The notes beneath the pieces are model-generated. The model was not told the DNA's origin, ran no database searches, and was given only the letters and a program-made list of their open reading frames with translations. From Cordia subcordata (lineage: Eukaryota > Streptophyta > Magnoliopsida > Boraginales > Cordiaceae): a DNA stretch of 64,000 nucleotides. This document shows, piece after piece, positions 53,746-64,000 of this stretch (position 1 is its first letter; every line of letters begins with the position of its first letter). Both the position numbers and the translations under genes were made by a program. The stretch is taken from contig JAPTOF010000004.1 of the NCBI GenBank assembly GCA_028554755.1, positions 2,487,501-2,551,500 on the forward strand. Reading direction: 5' to 3'.

Positions 53746-56162
53746 GATATCTAAAGAACAACAGACAACACGAGCTTAATTAGATGGATCCAAGAGGGTG
53801 GTTGATATGATGTTTCTCTTGCTAGCTGTATTGTCATGGTTTGATATAAACATAAAAATATATATGTAGTAATGTTAGACTTAGATATTTTCAAATGTTT
53901 GGCATGGAGAGAAGCATAAAAACTTTGTTATTGTCTTGCTTGTTTAATTTAGTATGTATTGGTAACGATTTTGGCAAACGAAAATTATTCGGAATAAGGT
54001 GGATGTTGCTTTCGTGTTTGAGAGTGTTTTGAGTACTTATTCCATATCTGTTTAAGTGTTTTTTCCGGAATGAGATTCTTTGAATCATGCATGGTTCTTT
54101 TTTAGTGCATTTTCGCTTTCAAGCGAGCATGGCCAGCAGGCTCAAAGTACGTAATGATGACAGTGGACTTGGGATGATGATGGAGCTGAGCTTGTACAAG
54201 AGAGGGGGCAGTATCACGTGCATGTCTATTGTCTACAGGCTATTAATTAAACTCATCACTGATTTGCTTGGTTAAGTTTTGGTTTATTTTTCATTTGAGG
54301 AAATTGCTTGAGACCTCCTTATAATTCATATTGAAAGTGCTTCAGACCCTTATAATTTAAAAAAATCCCTTATAATTCTTTTATGTTCTATTACATTATC
54401 AGATGCCTTATTGTTGAAAAATCTGTTTCCTTGAACTATAATCGCATTACACACGTCGTGAAAATTTTTTCTGTCCAGATTAATTTTTATGGGTTAAAAA
54501 TAACCTTCCTTTCTAACAAAAATTCTCATGACATACAATTTTGAACTAACAATAATTAATTCAGACATAAACAATTTTCATGATGTACAATTTGGGAGTG
54601 TGCAATGCATACAATTGTAATTAAAAATAACGGATCTTTTAACGATAAGAGAGTCTAACGCACTTGTAATAGACTATAAGAGTATTACGAGAGGCTTTTT
54701 AAATTATAAAAAAATCTAATACACTTTTAATAAACCATAAAAAAATCCCTCATAAATTACCCTTTTTATTTTATTAGCTAGACGTGTCCCAGGGTTTAGC
54801 TAGCTACTTCTCCTAATATTAGCCATGCACTACTTTGTTTACTGATTTTGACACGAGAGAGGTTACGCATCGATATGTAGAAACATCAAAAAAAGTAGTC
54901 AGAATCAATCGATCATTTTTGACTAATAGATATGTCTACTTGATATGGATTTATTTATGATTTTATAATACTATAATTTATAATGTTATAAAATAATTTT
55001 AAAATAATAAAAACATATAAAATTATTTTATAATATATTATGATAATAATTATATCATCAATTTACTAATATTATCACATAACATTATTTATAAGGAACC
55101 GAAATCCTTGTTGCCATAATAGTACGACGATTTCATATTTTCCCAAATTGCACCCTGTTCTTCCTTTATTATTGGCTGAAGAAAAAGAAAAGGTGTAGAA
55201 GTATAAATAGAAAGAATCCTCCTCGGTGGTCAACTTGCAGTGATGTATGCATCTCAAGGAAGGAGTTTTTTTTTTTTTTTTAAATGATTTTAAGTCGAAA
55301 GGAAGGAGATATTCTTGGAAAACAGCCAATGCTGACTTTTTTCTTTTTTATTTTATTTTATTTTTCCGAGTTGCTGCAATTGGGGTCTAACAGTAGAGCC
55401 AACCAGATGGGGGAGTTGCTAGACCAGTGGGCTTTTTGTGTATAATTGAGGAGTTTCTTTTGTAAGTTACATACGGTATACTTGTAATTATGTGCTTTAG
55501 AAGTAGAATGGAATCAAATTACTTGCCTTGCAAGAAAAAAATAAAAATAAAAAATATAGAAAAGGGGCATTGGCAAGCAGGTCCAGAAGCCACAACAATC
55601 TGCTAATTCAACATTGCAGGTGAAGAACTGGAAAAATGCCATTAAACTGGTTTTTCATTCCGAATCTAAATCCACTCAAAATAAATTCAAAACCTTATAA
55701 CGTTGTAAGAGTATGCAATTTAATTCATTCACTGCATGCTCCAACACATTTGTATTACCCAAATTCCGTTATAAGACGTACTAACACCCCCCCAACACGC
55801 TTGAGTAATTAAACATTGAGCATCAAAACAAAACCATTTTTGCAATTAACTGAAAGCACAAACAACTGGCAAAATAAGAGGAAAAGTGAAGAATGTTATT
55901 TGAAAAATTAGTAATTGAAGTAACTCTAAGTACAAAACACACTTGATATATAGGAGTAGGCTGGCAAATCTTCCATGTCCTTCCCCAAATAGTACCATTT
56001 GGAAATATGCGACAGTTCTGTGGAGCAAGTTATAAGGTGAGGTCTAGCTGTGTAAAATACAAGAATACAACAGAAATAATTCGAGAAGTATGCCTTAGGC
56101 TTCAGCCTCTTTTATTGGGAAAAAAATAATAATAATTCACCAATATGAAGACAATTTTTTGA
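53746..56162. other. Convergent intergenic region Aux/IAA / FBL17-like
   Basis: The first 150-200 bases are probably 3' UTR of the Aux/IAA gene. The remainder is AT-rich with no recognised gene. The short frame at 54087-54275 has no family features. Stretches near 54960-55080 consist almost only of A and T. Confidence 0.5.
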
Positions 56163-59100
56163 TTAATTTACAAGCACAGTACAGCGGCGTTTTGACACCC
56201 TTCTCCTTTTTTTCCCATCATCAGATGTCTGCAGGAGAAAATACAAAGCTTGTATAAGATACAGAATGTTTAGGTGTAACATCAAAATAGACATTCATTA
56301 CTTACCTCTGGGCCGAGAAAAAGTGGCACTCGTACTCTTTTGGAGCCATCAGGTAACCGTTTACAAGGAAAATGATTTTCCGCGGCTGAAAAACTGCTGC
56401 AGACCTGTTCATGCATACAAAGAACATATGAAATTGAATATTCAGGTGTTTTACGTTAAATCCAGATGGGAATAACTGAATAAGTAATGTTTTGATATTG
56501 CATGGAGACTAAAATCAAATGCTGAATACATCTACATGGTCAATTAATGCAAAGCAAAGCTGGTCAAAAGATAGGCATATACATGAAAGAATTTAAAGAA
56601 CGCAAAATTGAAGTTAACACAACAAAGTGAACAAAAACCAGTTTCCAGCACTAGCATGATTTGAGAATCTAAAGCATGTATTAAGACTAAGTAACAGGAC
56701 AAAATCAGCTGTTTACCTGACTCTGTATGGTGTTAATCAACACATCTTGGCAACCAGATGCATGTACACTTTCTAAATTGGGACATTGGAGTAGCAATCT
56801 CTCTGCAATTAAGACAGACGAGTTTTGTTAAACATCAAGCATAGAATTTGTAATAAATAAAGACCATTACCTCAGGGAGTACATCAAGGGACAGACCTGG
56901 ATGCAAATTTCTACAAGAGTTTAAGTTCAAGTCAGCAAGTTGAGGGCAGTTCAGATATAAGGCCTGCATGAAATTAGACGTGTTTAGATCTAGTTAATCA
57001 ATATTGTTGTCAAGAAGCATATCTGGTCACTAGGATAGAGATCTCACATCCAAGCCAGAGCAACCCCATAAGCTTAATTTCTTCAAACTGGTGTGTTTAA
57101 TTATCAGCTTCTGGTAGATAAGGTGTGATTTGCTGTTGGGCGTTTTCTGAATCTCCCAATTATTATCTTCTTGAGCAGTTTCACCTTCCAAATTGGGATT
57201 GCATATAGTCATGCCACAGTCCATGAGTTCCAGGAGGGGCAACTGAGCTGCAGCAAATTGAATGCCGCCTGCAATTTTATAAGCATTGAAAGGAAAGTTA
57301 ATCAATCATGAGTAAATAAAGAGACAGGTCACAAATTCAGTTAGAACTTTGATCCAGTAATTACTTGAAGTGATGTTGGGGCAAAGTGCAAGGAGAAGTC
57401 GCGATAATGTGTTGGGAAAAACATTACAGATAATTCCAATGCCACTGTCACTAATGCTGGACCTGGAGGCAAGAAATAGCCAGCTGCAGTCAGAACATAA
57501 TTTTGCTTCAAAGAACTCACACTTTCAGAATTAAGGATTTGAACCTACCCACTTAGATCAAGCAATTCTAATTTTGTGTAACTTGAAGCAATTGCAGCCA
57601 CTGATGCATCAGTTATTTCTGACCCGAGTATGAGAGAAAGCATTCGCAATCCCCTGTGAGTTCAAAAAGATATATAAATCCATCAGACATCGATAATTTT
57701 ATATTTGTTTTCTGACATTAAAAAGAAAAGCTTCTCCACAAATTTTCATAGAACAAAGATTTGCTGGCTTATCAGTGAGTCAACATGCCAGCCACAAGCA
57801 AAGCATTTTCCGGACCTGAAATTTGCAGCTGTGAGAGCTAGTACAACGGCATGAGAAAGCCGAACTGAGGCAATGTGAATTTTTTGAAGCCTTGGGCAAC
57901 TTCTTCCCAAACAATCCACCATGGTGGCAAGATTAGTGCTGTCATTCTCTTGGCGAGAAAAATCCAGGGAAATCTCTTTCAAGTGAGGGCAGTTGAAAAC
58001 CTATGCAAGTTAAAGAGATGTCAATGTCAAAAGATGAACCAAAAGCAAGTCAGACTTTGACTTGAAAGTTAATGGAACAATCATGAGAAGACAAGTTGGG
58101 ATTAAGAGTGGTTACAATTTTAGAGAGACAGTAAAGATCTGAGAGCCAAAGCATGGAGAGACTGTTTGAAGAAAGAATGAAACCTCCAAGATTCGAGCAC
58201 CCTTCCACCTTGAGACTAGAAAGAGATCTTCTCTCTGCAACAAAGCGACTCAATTCTTCCCTACACAAGGCATTGTACATAAGTCCAAGTTCATGCCCAA
58301 ACACTTCTAAAATAGAACCACCTCATAACCAAACCAAATAAATCATCTTCTAATGCCAAGATTAGGCCTTTACTGAATGGAGCTAGTGGCATCAGATAAA
58401 AAACATTTTAAACAACAGGTTCAGGACAGATTGAGATTTTCAAACTTAGTTTTTTTATCCCACGAGAATTGCTCCATATCAATCAGTTGGATCTAAGTGC
58501 TCTTTGTTGAAATCAACATTCATACAAGCTACTTTTTGTATAATCAGCTTGAGATCAGGTGTATGTTTCCAATCTAGAAGAACCATTCAAAATGAAGCAG
58601 AACCTGGATTTTCCTAGCACTTACATGATCTGCTACATGCATCTAATGCCTACACAAATTACAACACCATATAGGTCTGAGATCATCTTTGCATTTGAAG
58701 GAGTAGACAACCCACAATTACCAATTTGCAGTTATCACAGTGCAGGCATTAGACTAAAGAAATTCATCTTGCTATCCGCATGAATGTTTCTATGCAAGTG
58801 GAATTAGACTTCTCATAACCTCGTAACGTTATAATGTTACAAAGGTGACCCAGTTATGAACGTCATTATCTTAATTGCATCATCATAGCTCGCCTCCAGT
58901 TGATCTCCCTCATTACATCAGTATCACGAGAGAATCCAAATCTCAAGTGAGGAGATATCTTTTGCGCAAATTGATCAACTAATGCAAAATTATAGTTGCA
59001 ATATCCATCTGACCCATCTTTTCTGCATTTTCTTTCAATAAAAATAAATCATATTGACAAATCAGGATCAGCACAAATAAGAGAAAAAGCCAATAGCATC

Positions 59101-60454
59101 GAAAGTTGGGTATACATTGACTCAGTACACATTTCACGTTGGAAGATAAAATTGAGCACAGAGATAAAATTAATACCCAGTAATACGATTAACCGCAGCA
59201 CCAGATGTGAATATCTCCATAGACTCCAGATTAGGACACGAAAATGCGATGCAGGCCAGCACCGTTGAATCCACATCGCTGCAACACCAAAACATAGAGA
59301 ATAAACAAAAATTACTAACAGATCACACAATGCATTCGCATAATTAACCAAATTACTAACAGATCACACAATGCATTCGCATAATTAACCAAATCTTATA
59401 TAGTATAATTATCTGTATTGATCAAATTAATTAGTTATCTCGCAACTCTTAAGTATCCTTGAAAATCCATGAAATTTCAGATTCAATTATTTAGCGTAAG
59501 CTTCTGATCAAATCAAATAAATTTCCCCAGTGTAAAAATGATTTATTGTCATATTATGCATCTACATTGTTACTTTTCCCACTTGTTTAGGTCTACGTTT
59601 AATTTCTTCATCTCAATAGTCGATTATAGGCAAACCAAGTCGCTTGCTCCAGTGCTACGACAACATCCATTTTACCCAATTTTTATAATTCATACAATCT
59701 CGTTAACTTATTGCAGAGCTACAAGGTCTACCGTGTAACTTTAACAAATATATATATACATATAAATATACATATATATATATAATTTCATTTGTAGTTT
59801 TGTAATTGATTATAGAACTGTTTAGGTTATCATCTTGATCGGTTGAGAGAACTTATAGATCTGTCTATGTTGCAGCGTAGACCCTAACCTTTCCATTCTA
59901 AGAGAGAGCCTAACAAGGCTAGAACACTTCTGCAACACCGATCCGACGAATCCAAGCTGCGCCTTCGCCGGCACCCTCAGTCTGAGCTCCTCCGCCGCAC
60001 GCCAAAGTAACCTCGCCGTATCCCTCCACCCTCTACACACACCAGCAGCCGACATCAGAGCCGGCGGCGGCAACCTCTTCAGCACCTCCCACAAAGAACT
60101 AGCCGGCACCCTCCCAGTTCCGTCGCCGTCAAAATCATCCATCTCCACCACCTTCTCATCGTCGCCCACCTGCGAGTCCGCCACTTGGATATCATCGAAC
60201 GAGAGAGCTCGCCGGAGGTGGGACGGTTGACGTAACGGCGGAGTACGGACGGCGGAGGAAAGCGGAGAAGTTATCATGGGATTAGTCGGCGTCGTTGTGT
60301 TAGGGTTAGCGGTGGTAGTAGTTAAATGACAGATATGCCCTTTTTTAGGCAACCCGCATTTGCCGCAGTTATAGCTGCCTCGTTTTTTGCCACCACGCTT
60401 TATTAGGGTGTCAATGGAGACAGGCGAAACCGGGTGGGGTTGGTGGCCGTGCAT
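56163..60454 (-). CDS. FBL17: F-box/LRR protein, FBL17-like
   Basis: Predicted substrate receptor of an SCF ubiquitin ligase. FBL17 targets KRP-type CDK inhibitors and drives S-phase entry, including in the male germline. Eleven minus-strand exons: 60454-59889, 59278-59177, 58260-58062, 58000-57816, 57653-57549, 57462-57365, 57268-57048, 56963-56897, 56802-56717, 56404-56306, 56228-56163. They give 597 residues, close to my memory of the Arabidopsis length. A zinc-knuckle-like motif C30-x2-C33-x6-H40-x-C42 lies in RGSYNCGKCGLPKKGH and is followed by a Thr/Pro linker. The F-box is at about 115-155 (LKRLPPPALMSAAGVCRGWR). Leucine-rich repeats run from about 165 to 550. The basic C-terminus (KKRRRVSKRR) is a likely nuclear signal. 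ATG at 60452-60454 is chosen as the first in frame. An E2F motif lies upstream. Confidence 0.9.
59311..59392. repeat. Perfect 41-bp tandem duplication in FBL17-like intron 1
   Basis: Copies at 59311-59351 and 59352-59392, each with ATTACTAACAGATCACACAA and TGCATTCGCATAATTAACCA. It lies close to the acceptor side of exon 2 on the minus strand. No function is evident. Confidence 0.9.
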
Positions 60455-60676
60455 TTTGAATTGAACAAATCGCGGGCGCACACACAACAAAGAGATGTGG
60501 TAAAAAGCCCACCACTACGATAACACAGAGTGAAGTGTGTGTGCAGAGACACATATATACGTTTATTTATATATTTATATATGCATGGTTATGTATGTAT
60601 AGGTTGTGTGTGATCAGAGAGGCGACGAATAAGGGGCGGGGGCGGCGGGTGAAAGGCGCGAGAGTTAAGCGGCAAA

Positions 60677-60685
60677 TTTGGCGCC
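60677..60685 (+). promoter_or_regulatory. E2F-binding motif upstream of FBL17-like gene
   Basis: TTTGGCGCC matches the E2F consensus TTTSGCGC and lies about 225 bases upstream of the FBL17-like ATG, in a local GC-rich patch (60625-60690). FBL17 is a reported E2F target in Arabidopsis, so the site fits the gene's S-phase role. Motif recognition only. Confidence 0.65.
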
Positions 60686-60765
60686 TTTTCTTTTTAAATT
60701 TTTTTTTTTTAATTGGAGGAAGTCATGACTCGTGCTGTTTTCCTTGTACACTTTTTTTTTTTTTT

Positions 60766-61482
60766 TTTGAGTAAAATATATTTTATTCCCTTTTATATGT
60801 AATCTCCAGTATTTTTAAAAATCGCTAATAAGTCTTTGTGAATAAGAAAAAATATTGCACATTGGCCCCCACTGTTGGTTTTTTGTTAAAGTTAACGGAT
60901 CATTTTTTAATTGGTGCAAATTTTCCCCTATAATTTTAAAAATGATGTAAATTTCCCTCTCTAATTTGAAATAAGATTTAAATACACCACTTATAAGGTA
61001 AATATATATATATATATATCATGAACATGTAAACTTCTTTGTTTATATTCATTCAATTGTTATTAGCTATACTTGTATTGTTTAATAATGAGTCATTTAA
61101 ACTAAGAAATTTACATAATTTAAAAAATATGTTATTGATGTTTTACTCATTTAAAGGTGTAGGTGTATTTGCACCTTATTTCAAATAAGACGGAGGCATA
61201 TGGACTATTTTCGAAACCAAACAGAGGATTTGCACTATTTTTAAAATCGGGGAGGGGGGGGGGGCTTTTCACCAATTTAATTGAGTTTTTTCATTATTAA
61301 TAAGTTAAAATGTATTTTAGGTGTGTTTTTATGTTCTCCGTTAACTTTAATGGAAAATCTAAAGGTAGGGACCAATGTTCAACGTTTTTTAAATTATAAA
61401 GGTTTATCAGCCATTTTTGAAAATATAGGAAAGCTTATGCAACTTCTATAAAACACATGGGAGTAAAATGCAATTTATGCTA
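60766..61482. repeat. ~0.7-kb foldback (imperfect inverted repeat)
   Basis: The left arm, reading AAAATATATTTTATTCCC, ACATTGGCCCCCACTG and AAAGTTAACGGA, is mirrored on the other strand by the right arm: TGCATTTTACTCCCATG, AACATTGGTCCCTACC and AAAGTTAACGGAG. The arms total roughly 200-300 bases each around an AT-rich middle holding (TA)n and a G-run. It is likely a MITE or foldback element. Its precise ends and target duplication are unclear. Confidence 0.65.
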
Positions 61483-63786
61483 CTTTTTTTTTTATAACTT
61501 TAATGACTACATATTAATTTAATTTCCCATATCCCCTAATTTAATTTCTTTCTAATTGTTACAAAGGTAATTGTGGGAAAAATTGATAGTCAATTTGTAT
61601 AGCTTTTTTTCAAATTAGAATCTAATCTCTAGTTATTCTTTTAATTATTAAAATGCCTTAATAGTATTGATGTATTGATTTTCATTCTTTATAATGGGAT
61701 TTGATTAAATAAATCTTCCAGATTATAGTATGTTATTAATTTATGCGTGCTAAATAAAGATTTACATATATAAATCGAAGGAAAATTTAGTTGTAAATTG
61801 AGGTATTTTTTCCCAATATAAATCATGCCAACTACTTTTCACTATAATTAAGATAAGTTGATTTCTCCCCTCCGATCTCTCCCTCTCTCTCTTAAAGTAA
61901 AAGTATAAGCAATTGACCATGACATGATAACAGATTCAAGATTAAGTGGCATTTTTTTTTTTTTGGAAATTCAAGTCCAAATAAGGGAGTTTTGTTTTTC
62001 ACATAAAACTCCCATCATAATATTCATACTTGAAGGAAAATAGAGATGTTATTAATAATTGAACTCTACATCATGATACATCAACTTCTATTAATTACTT
62101 TATGTTGCTTCTCCAATCATATCTACGTTGGAATGCGCCAAATTTGCATCGATACTCCACGTCATAAAATCAGAATTGTTAGCTTTAAAGAAATGGAACA
62201 TGTTATCACTAGATTTGCCACAAAGGAGGTGACTTGATTTGGAAAGGTAAAAATCTATTAGTAAAGTTTGAGATGAGACATTGCTTTGTTATAAACATAG
62301 CAAGAAATTGAAGGGGACACAAAATATTGGAGGTGATTTTTTGCTCAAAGCAATATGAGAGGAACCCCAACCCTTAGAGACTATATACAAACATAAATAT
62401 GTATACTCACATTCCAAAAGAAATAAAGCATATTAGACGGTAATTGATTATCCTCATAACCGTATAAAATGAAAAATTTTGTTGAAAAAATGGTGATCAA
62501 TAGTAGTGAAGTGTCTTTTCTCTATAATGTTTCACAAGCGGATTCAAAGCTTGTCAAGCATAAGTAACGCTACATATGTTATATATTATATCCCAAGCAT
62601 GAAATGAAACCCGTAACCAAACAAGTTAATCTTATTTGTTGATTCGCTAAAATCTTAAAACCGAATTCCTATATATGTTAAATTCTAACAATTAAATATA
62701 AATGATTGAGTAATTGAAGTCACCCATAAACCAATGCGAGACAAGAGAGCGTAACAATCAAAATTTACTCTATTTGTAATAGCGACAGTGTCTGCTATGA
62801 CCACTTATTACATTCACAAAACGCTGTACATAATAGCAACTAGACACCTAAAATAATATTAGTAGACGTGAACACGCCATATAGAGCTAATATTTTGAAT
62901 AGTCAAGCAAGAGATTGTTTTAATTTACCCAGGAAAATGAAATAAATGACTTTGTCAAGTCTTTGTAAAAAGGACAAAAAGAAAGACCTGCGAAGTCTTG
63001 GTAAATTTTTTACTTAATTCAAAGTATTGCAGATAGATTATATACACTGCATTCACATGAGGTGATTAGGTTCAATATATATATCCCATTAAAATTTCAT
63101 TTTCTTAAACATCATATATATTAGATTATTAGTAATTAACTGTGGGTTAGCTAGAATGGATATGAATATTTTGATTTCTCGTCTCATTTATTTACGAAAA
63201 TTAAATATATTAATTAACGTAATCAATTTTCTAAGTCAAAACCTACCACTTGCAGCATACATATAGATATATTTTTTTTTGGTCAATGCAGCATACATAT
63301 AGATAACTGGTGTGATACTAGCTGCCAATCAATGATTTATCAGCCTGTACACATAAAAGTACGGTTATGATTCCTGCTTAAATCTGCATTGAAGAGAGCT
63401 ATTCAATATTACTCTTGATTTTCATTACTGAATATTTTTCATTACTTCTATTGTTAGAGAGAAAACAAAAAGGGAGAAATATTCTCTAAAATGATGCAAT
63501 AATGAAAAACAACTTTGCCCTCTTGAAATAAATCTAAATGCATGCGTTTAAGTCAACTTTAAAGGAGTTATCAACGAGCTAGTGAAGTTACCTGAACAGA
63601 AGCATGAACTATCAGTGAAGATTCCTGTAAATATTCTTGGTAAAAGTTTTCATACACACCTAACACATTAACACATATATATATATAGAAAGAGCAGTAG
63701 TGATCATATTATCATCTCCCCTAATCCAACTATTGCTTCACCACCTTCACTTTAAGGCATTCATCAGTCAGCTGCAGGCAGCTTCA
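61483..63786. other. Intergenic DNA upstream of the right-edge gene
   Basis: AT-rich, with no conserved coding frame. A 19-base direct repeat (TGCAGCATACATATAGATA) occurs near 63254 and 63288. TATATATATATA near 63676-63687, about 100 bases before the next start codon, is a plausible TATA box for the gene at 63787. Confidence 0.45.
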
Positions 63787-64000
63787 ATGGCCCTTTCTCT
63801 TATGCTCATCAAGACCCCACTCACGTTGAAAACCCCTCAGATTGAATGCTTTCGACCTGATGAGAAACCTTTTTCCTCTTCCATTTTCACCCAAAATACT
63901 CGATGTAATCAGCGTAAAAACAAAGGTCCTCAACTTGTATCGGGTACAAATAATACCTTAGCGCCAGCCGTGTCGAATAACCATGGCTTCTTATCATCCA
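63787..64000 (+). CDS. Unidentified gene, first exon only (possible organelle-targeted protein)
   Basis: An open frame from ATG 63787 runs past the right edge with no stop (71 codons seen). It begins MALSLMLIKTPLTLKTPQIE and is rich in Ser, Thr, Asn, Lys and Arg with few acids, like a plastid or mitochondrial targeting sequence. A TATA-like run lies about 100 bases upstream and the leader is pyrimidine-rich. I do not recognise the family because the mature domain lies outside the window. Confidence 0.55.
   Translation, partial: MALSLMLIKTPLTLKTPQIECFRPDEKPFSSSIFTQNTRCNQRKNKGPQLVSGTNNTLAPAVSNNHGFLSS

Noticed and set aside
54087..54275. 62-codon frame after the IAA7/14/17-like gene
   Set aside because: Lies past the likely 3' end of the Aux/IAA transcript and shows no conserved protein character.
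60455..60490. In-frame N-terminal extension of the FBL17-like protein
   Set aside because: It would start from TTG. The ATG at 60454 gives a family-like N-terminus.

Overview
This is nuclear DNA of a flowering plant, almost certainly a core eudicot. It has short GT-AG-spliced exons in AT-rich introns, plastid and mitochondrial targeting peptides, Aux/IAA auxin repressors, many miniature transposons and microsatellites, and no operons or prokaryotic signals. The species cannot be named from the sequence. I rebuilt ten coding genes exon by exon plus the first exon of an eleventh. In each reconstruction the joined exons keep frame and end at one stop codon.

Layout. 326-6883 (+): the 3' two-thirds of the histone acetyltransferase GCN5/HAG1, cut by the left edge. 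9880-12621 (+): V-ATPase subunit F. 13956-18027 (-): plastid tryptophan synthase alpha. It shares a 277-bp promoter with 18305-21444 (+), a TatB-like subunit of the mitochondrial Tat translocase. 25232-28492 (+): a UNE12-type bHLH factor. 30619-34136 (-): the 24-kDa subunit of mitochondrial complex I (NDUFV2). It shares a 333-bp promoter with 34470-37596 (+), an organellar single-stranded-DNA-binding protein (OSB). 39129-39789 (-) and 50728-53745 (+): two divergent Aux/IAA genes, IAA1-4-like and IAA7/14/17-like, about 10.9 kb apart. 56163-60454 (-): FBL17-like F-box/LRR protein. 63787-64000 (+): first exon of an unidentified gene.

The neighbourhood resembles a conserved ancestral eudicot segment. 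From memory, the Arabidopsis relatives lie in three tight clusters: GCN5/TSA1/FBL17 on chromosome 3, NDUFV2/UNE12/a TSA paralogue/VHA-F on chromosome 4, and TatB/IAA4 on chromosome 5. Here they are interleaved, as expected if Arabidopsis lost different copies from duplicated blocks. Functionally the genes are mixed: chromatin, proton pumping, tryptophan synthesis, mitochondrial import and respiration, auxin response and cell-cycle control. Both compact divergent promoters serve organelle-protein genes and carry several TGGGCY 'site II' elements.

Mobile DNA is mostly small. There are several Tourist-like MITEs with TAA/TTA target duplications, a 122-bp hairpin MITE, a degraded CACTA element inside an Aux/IAA intron, a Helitron-like 3' end and a 0.7-kb foldback repeat. 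I found no wholly new system. The observations most worth following are the tandemly duplicated exon-intron unit in the TatB-like gene, three GC-AG introns, the clustered promoter elements and a 64-nt near-perfect hairpin in an intergenic stretch.
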